Below are positions 1-7,649 of a stretch of DNA of 35,474 bases, piece by piece. The notes beneath the pieces were generated by a model. That model was not told the DNA's origin. It was given only the letters and a program-made list of their open reading frames with translations, and did not search any database. The stretch covers positions 1 to 35,474 of the IMG/VR virus record IMGVR_UViG_3300026519_000035. One strand, written 5' to 3'. The DNA comes from a virus. Position numbers and translations under genes: made by a program. Numbering within the stretch: position 1 is the first letter of the stretch; the number at the start of each line of letters is the position of its first letter.

Positions 1-2
1 TC

Positions 3-62
3 GAAAACGGTGAATTAAAATGGAGAATAGAGCATCAAGGATTTGAAATAATTGGGCCTGCC
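3..62 (+). CDS. C-terminal end of a protein cut by the left window edge
   Basis: One plus-strand frame is open from the first bases and ends at TAA 60-62, giving about 19 residues (ending EIIGPA). The other two plus frames stop within the first 20 bases. It is too short to identify. It is called only because the rest of this strand is densely coding in the same direction; it could be chance. Confidence 0.35.
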
Positions 63-64
63 TA

Positions 65-104
65 ATTAGATTATTAAAACGGCTTTTTAGCTTGTTACGT
101 GTAG
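65..104 (+). repeat. Diverged copy of the 3' end of the gene at 1125-1391
   Basis: The 18 bases at 79-96 are identical to 1366-1383. After two mismatches the next six bases (99-104, including the TAG stop) match again, and weaker similarity with a one-base gap extends back to 65 (against 1351). In the right frame the copy would encode a C-terminus GFLACYV like GFLACFV of the later gene, but a stop codon lies just upstream. This is a remnant of a duplicated gene end, or a recombination scar, bracketing the first small-gene block. Confidence 0.6.
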
Positions 105-128
105 GTATGAAAGGAAAGGTGACCTGTA

Positions 129-242
129 TTGAAACGACAATCTTATACCTCTTGGCGTGCTACTTATCAAGATCCTAAGGTGGCACGTTTTTGTGTCCGC
201 TGGACGGGATTGTTATGTAAATTTTTGGAGATCATGCGATGA
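129..242 (+). CDS. Possible 37-residue basic peptide with TTG start
   Basis: A TTG codon six bases after an AAGGTGA ribosome binding site (116-122) opens a 37-codon frame ending at TGA 240-242. The peptide is basic and aromatic (starts MKRQSYTSWR) and resembles nothing I know. The binding site is the main argument; no homology supports it. The 63-356 stretch otherwise contains only the repeat noted above, and I see nothing convincing in 243-356. Confidence 0.35.
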   Translation: MKRQSYTSWRATYQDPKVARFCVRWTGLLCKFLEIMR

Positions 243-356
243 TAAGATTTAATTTAATCCCGTAATGCCCTGAAAGTGAAGCAATGGAACAGGATGACTA
301 CGGAGTATGATGATTATTAACATAACTGTTATTCCGCGACAAAAAAGGAGAGACTC

Positions 357-593
357 ATGATAAATACAGAGCGCAAACTGGCACTCACAGTTGGAAATGA
401 AGGGGTTAAAAACCTTGGTGAATTGTGGAAGAGCTTAAAGGATTTGTCGGCCCACATAGTTGAGGACAATAATAAGCATGATTATTGCCCAGAATATGTT
501 AGGCGGTTACAGATTCACGCAATAAAGGCTATTTTAAGAGAAATTGAAGCAATTTTTGACGCACGAGACTTTGGAAACTCCAAGAAACAGTAG
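357..593 (+). CDS. Small phage protein of unknown function (78 aa)
   Basis: The ATG follows AAAAAAGGAGAG with good spacing. The protein is mostly helical and charged: a middle stretch (LGELWKSLKDL) followed by an Arg/Ile-rich C-terminal half. It has no signal peptide, membrane segment or cysteine cluster. It is the first clear gene of the early-type region and precedes a membrane protein gene. I do not recognise a family. Position and size fit the small host-interaction genes phages express early, but that is inference from place only. Confidence 0.7.
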   Translation: MINTERKLALTVGNEGVKNLGELWKSLKDLSAHIVEDNNKHDYCPEYVRRLQIHAIKAILREIEAIFDARDFGNSKKQ

Positions 594-662
594 GAGGCTA
601 ACAATTAAGTAGGCGGGTAGGAAGAAAAATTAATGAAGTTTAACTGAAAAGAGGACTTAAGT

Positions 663-1007
663 ATGAACGATTACTCTGAAATGCTGCAGGCATTAGCAGA
701 CAAGTTTGGCACAACTGTGAAGCACTTGTGGGAGGTTATGGTATATCAGGCCCATATAAGTGCTACGGTATATATTACTACCCTTATAGGGTGTATAGCA
801 CTTTTAGTCTGGGGACACAAGGAAATTAAGAAAAAGACAGCTCATCCATATCCTGAATGGGATAGCGAGAAGGCGTTCTTCGCTTGGCTGCTATGGTGGT
901 TTGCGGCGCTAGCAATTCTTTTTACGTTTACCTACAACATTGAAAGCATAGTGGCAGGATACTTAAACCCAGAATATTGGGCATTGATGAAGTTAAAGCC
1001 CCAATAA
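663..1007 (+). CDS. Two-helix membrane protein of unknown function (114 aa)
   Basis: The ATG is preceded by AAAAGAGGAC. Two hydrophobic segments are clear: about residues 33-51 (TTLIGCIALLVWG) and about 77-92 (WLLWWFAALAILFTF). Between them is a charged loop (KEIKKKTAHPYPEWDSEKA), and the C-terminus (LNPEYWALMKLKPQ) is of a kind I associate with small membrane proteins in many tailed phages. That is recollection, not a search. It likely sits in the host inner membrane. Function is unknown; superinfection exclusion or an accessory lysis role would fit, and neither is shown. Confidence 0.75.
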   Translation: MNDYSEMLQALADKFGTTVKHLWEVMVYQAHISATVYITTLIGCIALLVWGHKEIKKKTAHPYPEWDSEKAFFAWLLWWFAALAILFTFTYNIESIVAGYLNPEYWALMKLKPQ

Positions 1008-1022
1008 AAGCTAGCCTAATCT

Positions 1023-1099
1023 GTCTCGTTAGTTTAATTTGGCAAAGTAGCGGACTCATAATTCGTTCGATCTAAGTTCAAGTCTTAGGCGGAGCACCA
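1023..1099 (+). tRNA. tRNA with CAU anticodon, weak acceptor stem
   Basis: A full cloverleaf can be drawn: acceptor 1023-1029 with 1089-1095, D loop with the GG pair, anticodon stem GCGGA/TTCGT around loop CTCATAA (anticodon CAT), a perfect five-pair T stem (CTAAG/CTTAG) with loop TTCAAGT, discriminator A1096 and encoded CCA 1097-1099. The acceptor stem is poor: three G-U pairs and one C-A mismatch at position 3-70. It could be elongator Met, initiator, or an Ile tRNA read after lysidine modification. The intact T arm and CCA argue for function; the acceptor argues for decay. Confidence 0.75.
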
Positions 1100-1124
1100 C
1101 TTTTAAAAGCGAGGAGGAAAAGAA

Positions 1125-1391
1125 ATGGACATATCGGCATTTGAGGAAATTTTAAGCTCAAACGATCTTGGCGGAGAGCTTATAATGGAATCTGGGTGCA
1201 GTGTTGTTAAAGGTTTGTTGATAATCCAAAAGTACCTGCCTGACCACGGAATAGAGAGCGCTGAACACGATATTATATATTCAGCTAGTGCTAGCCTATT
1301 AGTCGAGGCTGGTATAACTGCGAAAGACGCGATCTTGTTGCGTAAGTACAATTGGATGATCGAAGACGGCTTTTTAGCTTGTTTTGTGTAG
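1125..1391 (+). CDS. Small acidic protein of unknown function (88 aa)
   Basis: The ATG follows a strong GAGGAGGAAAAG site just after the isolated tRNA gene. The product is acidic, predicted mixed alpha/beta, with a central helical SASASLLVEAG segment and the C-terminus DGFLACFV. No family is recognised. A diverged copy of its last codons lies about 1.3 kb upstream (65-104), which suggests a past duplication. The antisense frame of similar length is a shadow without its own good ribosome binding site. Confidence 0.65.
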   Translation: MDISAFEEILSSNDLGGELIMESGCSVVKGLLIIQKYLPDHGIESAEHDIIYSASASLLVEAGITAKDAILLRKYNWMIEDGFLACFV

Positions 1392-1438
1392 CAGAATCCA
1401 TGCTGATGCAATTGTTATATTTTAACTGGAGGTGACTT

Positions 1439-1625
1439 ATGGCAGGAATTGATTACGTTTCTTGCAATGAGTGTGGAAAAAGCTTGTTTTATGATGGTTG
1501 ACATGCAGGCGCGGGATTATATGATACATGTAAATAGCACGAAAAGCGTCACGTGCGATCATTGCGTTAAAAAATTAAAAAAGAAAATAGACAAGCTAAT
1601 GAAATTTGATAGGCGTAGACATTAA
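1439..1625 (+). CDS. Small zinc-ribbon protein split by an apparent +1 frameshift
   Basis: An ATG after GGAGGTGAC opens a 20-codon frame containing a CNEC pair and stops at TGA 1499-1501, followed by C. Skipping one base at the stop continues as GAC and runs 41 codons to TAA 1623-1625. It then contains a second pair, CDHC, and a basic KKLKKKIDKL helix. The joined 61-residue product has the two CxxC knuckles of a zinc ribbon; neither half does alone. UGA-C is the context used for the programmed +1 shift in bacterial prfB, although no slippery CUU or internal Shine-Dalgarno spacer is obvious. Alternatives are a true mutation, a sequencing error, or re-initiation at ATG 1491. Confidence 0.6.
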
Positions 1626-1665
1626 TAAATACACCGCCTTGAAAATGAAAAATGAGGACTTTATA

Positions 1666-2319
1666 ATGACTAATACAATAATAGAATACGACGAGGCACT
1701 AATTCTTGGAGGAACAAATACGGCAACCCTGTTTGCGGAAAACTACAAAACATCTCTCTACGATGTAGATAGTATAGTCCGAGACTACTCTCTAATCGTG
1801 TTTACCGGAGGCCCTGACGTTGACCCTGCCTCTTACGGAGAAAATCCGCACCCAGAAACACACTGTTCCACGGAAAGAGATTTACTAGAAAGAGAAATTT
1901 ACAAAGAGGCTTTTCGCAATAATATTCCTATGGTAGGAATTTGTAGGGGAGCACAGTTCTTGTGTGTTATGAACGGAGACAAGCTTGTGCAGCACGTCAC
2001 AGGACATTCTTACGGATACCACGACATTATTACAAAAACAGGAGATACAATAAAAGTTCTAGGAGATCATCACCAGATGATGTTGCCAGAAAAAGGAGAA
2101 ATTGTTGCCTTTTCTCATGGATTATCAGATAGATACAGAAATGGAGATGATAAGGAGATTTCTATGCCTCTCGTATGGCCGGGAGGCGCCAAAGAACCTG
2201 AAGCAGTGTGGTATGCTAATTCAAGATGTTTATGTATTCAATGGCATCCTGAATGGGACATAGAGAACGAAAAAGGACTACGATATTTTCAATCATTATT
2301 AGAGGAGCATGTGTTATGA
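1666..2319 (+). CDS. Class I glutamine amidotransferase-like hydrolase, peptidase C26 / PuuD type
   Basis: The 217-residue protein has the nucleophile elbow GICRGAQ (Cys about 93) and the catalytic HPE of QWHPEW (His about 194, Glu about 196). The TGGPDVDP motif near residue 48 is typical of gamma-glutamyl-gamma-aminobutyrate hydrolases (peptidase C26). Family members hydrolyse gamma-glutamyl amide bonds in the cytoplasm. A frame extension reaches back to a TTG at 1606, but ATG 1666 has a GAGG eight bases upstream and puts the known fold at the N-terminus, so I use 1666. It opens a cassette of amidoligases and other glutamyl-bond enzymes, where it could remove or proof-read gamma-glutamyl groups. 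The substrate is unknown. Confidence 0.85.
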   Translation: MTNTIIEYDEALILGGTNTATLFAENYKTSLYDVDSIVRDYSLIVFTGGPDVDPASYGENPHPETHCSTERDLLEREIYKEAFRNNIPMVGICRGAQFLCVMNGDKLVQHVTGHSYGYHDIITKTGDTIKVLGDHHQMMLPEKGEIVAFSHGLSDRYRNGDDKEISMPLVWPGGAKEPEAVWYANSRCLCIQWHPEWDIENEKGLRYFQSLLEEHVL

Positions 2320-2368
2320 ATAGCAGCCATTTACAGTATTATTTAACTTTTGTTTGCTGGAGATGTTT

Positions 2369-2581
2369 ATGAAATTTATCACAAACCTTTTAGGGAAAAG
2401 TAATGGGGATGTTTTTATACATGGGACCTGTATTGAAGCAACCGGCATTACTATAAACTCTGCCGATTCTATAAAAATTAGCTTTTGTATAGAAAAAGTA
2501 GACGTTTACAGGGAAGGAGATTGGATAGAACAGCATTATATACTGTGTCCAGAAATATCTATTACTAAACAAGGAGAATGA
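2369..2581 (+). CDS. Small protein of unknown function (70 aa)
   Basis: GGAG at 2359-2362 lies six bases before ATG 2369 and directly abuts ATG 2363, so 2369 is the better start. The N-terminus is hydrophobic (MKFITNLLG), followed by a predicted beta-rich body with two cysteines. It sits one base ahead of the COOH-NH2 ligase gene and must be co-transcribed with the cassette. No family recognised. Confidence 0.65.
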   Translation: MKFITNLLGKSNGDVFIHGTCIEATGITINSADSIKISFCIEKVDVYREGDWIEQHYILCPEISITKQGE

Positions 2582-2582
2582 T

Positions 2583-3407
2583 ATGGCAGACTTCACACTA
2601 GGACATGATGCAGAAGTATTTGTACGAGACATAGAAACAAAAAAGATAGTTCCTGTATTTGGCATGATAGGAGGAACTAAAAGCGATCCCTTGCCTGTAA
2701 AGCAGGGAGCTTTGCAAGAAGACAATGTCATGGCCGAACTTAACATCTATCCTGCAAAAACAGCACAAGAATTTATAAACAATACTAAAATAGTAATGGA
2801 AGAATTGCGGCAAAAGCTTTTGCCTTACGGAAACGAGCCACACATAGCTCCGGTATGGGATAATGTAAATAACCACGCCCTTAACACTGCTATGATGGAG
2901 GCTTTTGGACGGATTATTCCAGAAGACGAGCAGTTTGGCTGTGAGCCAGATTATTGCGCTTGGAAATTAGTGGAAAACGACCCAATCAATTTAGTAGGAG
3001 AGTCTTTTAGATTTTGTGGAGGACATATACATATAGGAGTGCCGTTTTCAGAAGATCAATGGAAAGTGGTACGTCTAGTAAGGCTGCTAGACCTTACATT
3101 ACTGACGGGGCTTAGGATTTTGTTTGGTACAAATAAAAGAGATCCACATTATGGAATGCCTGGCCGACACAGGCCCAAAGAATATGGAGTAGAATACCGC
3201 TCGCCCAGCAATCAATGGCTTTTGTACGAAAATGTACAAGAGTGGATACACAAAGTAGTCTCTGTTTGTGTAAATAGAGTAGAAGCAGGAGAGGAAGGAG
3301 AAGAAGTACAGCACGATAACCCTCTTCTACTTAAGAAACTTAGACTTTATCCGAGTCGCGTATACTCAGAAATGTTACCGGGCATACCTTTGCCTACAAT
3401 AGAGTAA
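2583..3407 (+). CDS. COOH-NH2 ligase type 2 (phiEco32-type amidoligase)
   Basis: A 274-residue protein with the signature blocks of the glutamine-synthetase-fold COOH-NH2 ligases: GHDAEVFV at 7-14, an acidic QEDNVMAELN block near 45-54, GGHIHIG at 146-152 and EYRSPSNQW at 204-212. In this fold such Glu and His residues bind metal and ATP. The enzymes join a carboxylate to an amine with ATP through an acyl phosphate. Family members occur in phages next to a second amidoligase, an ATP-grasp enzyme and a glutamine amidotransferase, as here. Length is normal and all blocks are present, so it should be active. The acceptor and donor are not known for the phage members. Confidence 0.9.
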   Translation: MADFTLGHDAEVFVRDIETKKIVPVFGMIGGTKSDPLPVKQGALQEDNVMAELNIYPAKTAQEFINNTKIVMEELRQKLLPYGNEPHIAPVWDNVNNHALNTAMMEAFGRIIPEDEQFGCEPDYCAWKLVENDPINLVGESFRFCGGHIHIGVPFSEDQWKVVRLVRLLDLTLLTGLRILFGTNKRDPHYGMPGRHRPKEYGVEYRSPSNQWLLYENVQEWIHKVVSVCVNRVEAGEEGEEVQHDNPLLLKKLRLYPSRVYSEMLPGIPLPTIE

Positions 3408-3423
3408 TTTACAGGAGGATATC

Positions 3424-4062
3424 ATGGATTTAGGAACAGATTCAATAAACGATTTTAATATAAAATATAAAGAAGGAAGTTATTTTATAGTAACAGATCC
3501 AAAAGGAAAAAAGGGGATATTTAAGACGGGTAGATTGCACGAAAATAAGGTTCTTGAAGGACGCATGTGCACAAACCCCAACAAGGGATTTGTTTCAGTA
3601 GCATTTCCTATAGAGGATATAGAAGCAGATTTTTCGTTTCCTAAACTAGGAGCCATTAACTACGACAAAGGAGTATGTATAGTTACTAGAAATGCCGTTA
3701 GGCAGTGGAGAAGAAGTCTTACATTTAGAAAGAATGTAATTTCTATAACTTTAATAGATGCTAATGTATTAGGCATGCATAGTAAAATGCTTACTGAAAA
3801 TGCTAAATCTGTGCACAGCATGTTTTTTCCTGAATATTACAATATAAACGAGGCCATAGAATTAATTCTCAAAAAGAAGAAAGTGACAGTTGCACTAAAT
3901 TCTCGGTACTATATAGGTATAAACTTGAGACTTCCTTATATATATCTAGGGTATAACGGCTATATAATTGGAAGGGTGAGAAAAAGGGACGGAGCGTGTC
4001 TGGTATTTCCTTCTGGAACTCCGTTAATTGAAAGTTTGTCTACTTTAGTGGAGGTAATATAA
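3424..4062 (+). CDS. Unknown protein within the amidoligase cassette (212 aa)
   Basis: The ATG follows ACAGGAGGATATC. The protein is soluble, basic in its C-terminal half and predicted beta-rich (YYIGINLRLPYIYLGYNGY near residues 161-180), with no cysteine pairs, signal or membrane segment. Its start lies 17 bases after the COOH-NH2 ligase and its stop three bases before the second amidoligase, so it is translated within the same unit. I recognise no family. A partner or substrate of the ligases is the natural guess from position. Confidence 0.8.
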   Translation: MDLGTDSINDFNIKYKEGSYFIVTDPKGKKGIFKTGRLHENKVLEGRMCTNPNKGFVSVAFPIEDIEADFSFPKLGAINYDKGVCIVTRNAVRQWRRSLTFRKNVISITLIDANVLGMHSKMLTENAKSVHSMFFPEYYNINEAIELILKKKKVTVALNSRYYIGINLRLPYIYLGYNGYIIGRVRKRDGACLVFPSGTPLIESLSTLVEVI

Positions 4063-4064
4063 TA

Positions 4065-5084
4065 ATGACATTCAACACATTATCAGAAGTATCAAACACT
4101 TCTTTAGATACAAGAAAATATCAAGAAGATCCAGATCTTCCTTTACCTAAAAATAAAGTAGGAATAGAAATAGAAGTAGAAAGTGATTCCCATGAGCTAA
4201 TTATGCAAGCTAACAAACTAACCATTGCCTGTACGGTATGGAAAACAGAGGTGGACTATAGTCTTAGGGAATATAGTACCGAACTTATTTCTAGACCTTT
4301 ATTTGGACTTGATATAAAGGATGCTCTATTGTTAATGGAATCCTTTATCAAACAAGACACTCAGTTAAGATTTTCTGATAGAACATCAGTACATATACAC
4401 ATGGAATGTATTGATATGTCTCCAAAACAGCTGTCTAATTTTGTTCTTTTGTATATTACGTTAGAAGAAGTGCTATTTAAATTTACGGCTCCACACAGAC
4501 ATGATAACATTTATTGTCTTCCGTTCTCTCTATCTGGCGGACTTCAGGCAAATACTAAAGCACTACTAGTACATTTGAACAATAACAATAAATCCGCAAC
4601 TAAGAGAATGTTATCAAGATGGCCTAAGTATTCTTCTATGAATCTTTCTAATATTCCAAACATAGGAACTATAGAATTTCGTGCACTAGACGGAACAGCA
4701 GACGCTTCTAGAATTTTGACATGGATAAAGATACTAATGTCTATTAAGAAGTATTCATTAGAATTCATGGAAGACGTAAATGACATACCAAAACTAGTAT
4801 CTGGAATGTCTCCTGAAGAATATATAGCAAATATTATGGGAGAAGAACTAGCCAAACACTTTGATTATCTAGAAGTGGGAACGGATCTTATGCGAGGCAC
4901 GCGTATTGCACAAGATATTATAATTCAATCTAACTTGGAGGAAAGCTCAGCAAGAATTCTAAGAAAACATACAAATCCAGAGGCTTCTTTGGCGTATAAA
5001 TTATACGGAGACACTCTTGTTTTTAAAGAGACAGTAAGCATAACTGATTGGCAAGTAGCACCACCTTCATTTTTTAATACATAA
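4065..5084 (+). CDS. Amidoligase family enzyme (glutamine-synthetase fold)
   Basis: The 339-residue protein carries the amidoligase blocks: VGIEIEVE at 32-39, VWKTEVDYSL near 58-67 followed by TELISRPL, SVHIHME at 108-114, and GTIEFRALDGT at 201-211. The alternating Glu/His motifs match those that bind Mg-ATP in this fold. It is distinct from the first ligase, so the cassette encodes two different amide-bond-forming enzymes. The start ATG follows GTGGAGGTAA. The C-terminal third beyond residue 215 is helical and not conserved in a way I recognise. The family is known to act on small molecules or peptide side chains; the phage substrate is undetermined. Confidence 0.85.
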   Translation: MTFNTLSEVSNTSLDTRKYQEDPDLPLPKNKVGIEIEVESDSHELIMQANKLTIACTVWKTEVDYSLREYSTELISRPLFGLDIKDALLLMESFIKQDTQLRFSDRTSVHIHMECIDMSPKQLSNFVLLYITLEEVLFKFTAPHRHDNIYCLPFSLSGGLQANTKALLVHLNNNNKSATKRMLSRWPKYSSMNLSNIPNIGTIEFRALDGTADASRILTWIKILMSIKKYSLEFMEDVNDIPKLVSGMSPEEYIANIMGEELAKHFDYLEVGTDLMRGTRIAQDIIIQSNLEESSARILRKHTNPEASLAYKLYGDTLVFKETVSITDWQVAPPSFFNT

Positions 5085-5096
5085 AGGAGACGGCAT

Positions 5097-6443
5097 ATGT
5101 GCGGTATCGTAGGCGTATTTAATACAACAAATTTAGACATTACGTCTAAGATTAAATTCTTTTCTGAGGCGCTGCTGGTAGATAGCCTTAGAGGGCATGA
5201 TTCTACAGGAGTTTTTGTAGTTGATAAAAACCAAAAGGACATCAGCATCTTTAAAAGAGCTATGGATGCTCCCGATTTTCTGGCTATGAATCAGTATTTA
5301 AGTATTAAAGCCGCCATGAGAACAGCTAATTTTATTGTAGGTCATAACAGGGCTGCTACACAAGGAGCTCTGACACACCATAACTCTCATCCTTTTAGTC
5401 ATGGTAAAATTGTCATGGTGCACAATGGCACTTTAACCAACCATAAATCATTGAAGGGAGGCAAGTCATTTTCTGTGGATAGCGAGGCATTCACTTACGC
5501 AATGGATGTTGTAGGAGAAAAGGAAACTTTAGAGACTGTTAAGGGGGCGTTTGCAGTAGTATGGTACAATACTGATACGGGCAAGCTGTACATGGCCAGA
5601 AATGATGAGAGGCCTTTACACTATGCCTTTACCAGTGATGGAAAGTCTGTATTAGTAGCATCTGAAGCACTAATGATTCCTTGGCTAGCTAGTCGTAAAG
5701 GTACGGATTTGAAACTAACTTCTCTTAAAGAAGTTCCAGTAGGAAAAATCTTATGTTTTGATCCAAAGGAGGTGCAAAAAGTAGAAGAAGAGGATTTTAC
5801 CCCGGCCGTACCTTCTTGGGAAAAATATTATCATGGAAACTACAGGGGTAGTTATAAAAAAGAACGCCACAAAAGCAATAGAAAGCATTTTCGCAGTGGC
5901 TCTGTTACTAGAGAGACTATAAAAACTAGACTACAAGAACATAAATTAGACTATGGAGATGATGTTCTGTTTGATGAGGTAGCTTTTTCTCTTTACAGTA
6001 AATCCTCTACCACAGGCAAGTTGTCGGGACTGCTTATAAAAGATAACGCTGCTGACAGCATAGAAATAGAAGCGCATAATGTTCCCGCGATTCTGTACGA
6101 AGAAGACGCTACGTATTGTGGTAAAATCTTAGGATTAAGGAAAGGCAAAGCTCTAGAAGAAGACATACTTCTACTTAATAATGTAGAGTTGGTCAGTCCT
6201 ATAGAGCCTAAAGAGACTCCTAAAGAGGAAAAACACGGAGGGCAATATCGCGGCCCAAAAGGAATATATGTATCGCGAAAAGTGTTCGAGGATCTTGTAT
6301 CCGATGGGTGCGCTTATTGTGGAAAAAATATAAATCCCCTACGGTCTGATGAAGTGAGTTGGATAGATGTAGCACAAGGTGGAGGGGCCGTTTGTCCCGA
6401 ATGCTCCACTATGTTGGCAGGGAGTGGCGCTATACAGCATTAA
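5097..6443 (+). CDS. Class II (Ntn) glutamine amidotransferase with C-terminal zinc ribbon
   Basis: The product starts MCGIVG, so removal of Met exposes the catalytic N-terminal Cys of class II amidotransferases. Other family blocks follow: LRGHDSTG at 31-38, VGHNRAATQG at 81-90, HNGTLTNH at 109-116 and DSEA near 128. This domain hydrolyses glutamine to glutamate and ammonia. The normal synthase partner domain is absent. Instead, residues from about 240 are an unrecognised region with a basic stretch (KKERHKSNRKHFRSG), and the end has two cysteine pairs, CAYC (405-408) and CPEC (433-436), resembling a treble-clef or ribbon zinc site. It probably supplies ammonia to the amidoligases or ATP-grasp enzyme encoded next to it. 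Confidence 0.9.
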   Translation: MCGIVGVFNTTNLDITSKIKFFSEALLVDSLRGHDSTGVFVVDKNQKDISIFKRAMDAPDFLAMNQYLSIKAAMRTANFIVGHNRAATQGALTHHNSHPFSHGKIVMVHNGTLTNHKSLKGGKSFSVDSEAFTYAMDVVGEKETLETVKGAFAVVWYNTDTGKLYMARNDERPLHYAFTSDGKSVLVASEALMIPWLASRKGTDLKLTSLKEVPVGKILCFDPKEVQKVEEEDFTPAVPSWEKYYHGNYRGSYKKERHKSNRKHFRSGSVTRETIKTRLQEHKLDYGDDVLFDEVAFSLYSKSSTTGKLSGLLIKDNAADSIEIEAHNVPAILYEEDATYCGKILGLRKGKALEEDILLLNNVELVSPIEPKETPKEEKHGGQYRGPKGIYVSRKVFEDLVSDGCAYCGKNINPLRSDEVSWIDVAQGGGAVCPECSTMLAGSGAIQH

Positions 6444-6445
6444 TT

Positions 6446-6462
6446 AGTAGTTCTGGACTACT
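6446..6462 (+). repeat. Intergenic inverted repeat, echoed at 9933-9946
   Basis: AGTAGT and ACTACT flank the five bases TCTGG, so the RNA can form a six-pair hairpin between the amidotransferase and ATP-grasp genes. Fourteen bases of its reverse complement recur exactly at 9933-9946, just before the helicase gene. A weak processing or transcription-attenuation site is possible. There is no U-tract, so it is not a standard terminator. Confidence 0.4.
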
Positions 6463-6481
6463 TCATTAGGAGAAATACGAA

Positions 6482-7267
6482 ATGAGGCCTATTATCTTTC
6501 CGTACAAGATGACAAGCGCAGGGGCTAAGGCGCTAGCTAAAAAGTTGGGATGTAAACGAGTTTATCCAAATAGGAAGTATTGCCCTAGTGCATACCATCT
6601 AATAATTAACTGGGGGCATAGCAAAGGGCCAACAACTTGGGGAGAAGACTGTGGAGAGTGGCTAAATCCTGTAATGTCTGTAGCGGCTGCGGCTAACAAA
6701 CTTACTGCCTTTAAAATTATGAATGAGGTGGGAGTATCTATCCCTGAATTTACTACAGATCCTTATGAAGCTGCGGACTGGTTCTATGACGGTCACACTG
6801 TCGTAGAACGCTCAACTCTTACTGGACATGGAGGAGAGGGAATATATCTTCATGTTCCAAATAGTGGCGAGGAAGATGTATTTGATATTTCAGATTCTCC
6901 TTTGTGGGTGAAGTATATCAAGAAAGCTGCTGAATATCGAGTACACGTATTCAACGGAGAAGTTATTGACGTACAGCAGAAAAGGAACCGAAAGGATTTT
7001 GATACCGAGGAGGTAAATTATCAGATTAGAAATTACGATAACGGATGGGTATTTTGTAGAGAAGATGTAGACCCAGATGATACGGTACTTGAAGAAGCTA
7101 TTAAAGCTGTAAAAGCTCTTGGACTAAATTTTGGGGCAGTAGACATTATTTGGAATGAGTATCATGCCAGAGCTTTTGTGCTAGAAGTAAATACTGCTCC
7201 TGGTCTACAAGGAAGTTCTGTGCAAATATATGCAAAAGCTATAGAAGAATATTGTAATAACACTTAA
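6482..7267 (+). CDS. ATP-grasp ligase (RimK-like)
   Basis: This 261-residue protein shows ATP-grasp features: a KLTAFKIMNEVGVSIPEF block near 92-109, a glycine-rich ATP loop TGHGGEGIY near 134, the WVKYIKKAAEYRVHVF strand near 161, and the Mg-binding FVLEVNTAPGLQG at 232-244 (Glu235, Asn237). RimK-type members add glutamate or other amino acids to a carboxylate through an acyl phosphate. Length is short but complete for this group. It follows the amidotransferase by 38 bases and precedes the cyclotransferase by 10, in one cassette. Its substrate may be the product of the amidoligases or a peptide tag. Confidence 0.88.
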   Translation: MRPIIFPYKMTSAGAKALAKKLGCKRVYPNRKYCPSAYHLIINWGHSKGPTTWGEDCGEWLNPVMSVAAAANKLTAFKIMNEVGVSIPEFTTDPYEAADWFYDGHTVVERSTLTGHGGEGIYLHVPNSGEEDVFDISDSPLWVKYIKKAAEYRVHVFNGEVIDVQQKRNRKDFDTEEVNYQIRNYDNGWVFCREDVDPDDTVLEEAIKAVKALGLNFGAVDIIWNEYHARAFVLEVNTAPGLQGSSVQIYAKAIEEYCNNT

Positions 7268-7277
7268 GGAGAATTTT

Positions 7278-7649
7278 GTGGAAGAAAAAACAAAAGTATT
7301 CGTATACGGCAGCTTGTTAAGTACTCTGTCGAACAACTATTTGCTAAAAGACTCCACACTACTAGGAATGCACGAAACAGAAGAAGAGTACACCATGTAT
7401 GAAATGGGATACTTTCCTGGAGTGAGGAAAGGAGGAACCACATCAATAAAAGGAGAAGTATATGACGTAGACCTACATACGCTGTCGCGCCTTGATATAT
7501 TGGAGGGCACCCCAACATTTTATCACCGTCATCACATAGAAACTAATTATGGAAAGGCAATTATGTATCTTCTCACTAATACCTGTAATGCGCCTATAGT
7601 ATTCTCGGGGGACTGGAAAGCACACTTACAAGGAGACACAAAATGCTAG
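7278..7649 (+). CDS. Gamma-glutamylcyclotransferase / AIG2-like protein
   Basis: GTG start, with AAGGAG nine bases upstream. The 123-residue protein has the AIG2/GGCT hallmarks: VFVYGSLL at 8-14, IKGEVYDVD near 57-65, and RLDILEGTPTFYHR at 71-84, whose Glu76 is at the position of the catalytic acid in this fold. Members cyclise gamma-glutamyl groups to 5-oxoproline, releasing the attached amine. In this cassette it would undo or trim gamma-glutamyl linkages made by the ligases. Its 3' end overlaps the next start by seven bases. Confidence 0.87.
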   Translation: MEEKTKVFVYGSLLSTLSNNYLLKDSTLLGMHETEEEYTMYEMGYFPGVRKGGTTSIKGEVYDVDLHTLSRLDILEGTPTFYHRHHIETNYGKAIMYLLTNTCNAPIVFSGDWKAHLQGDTKC

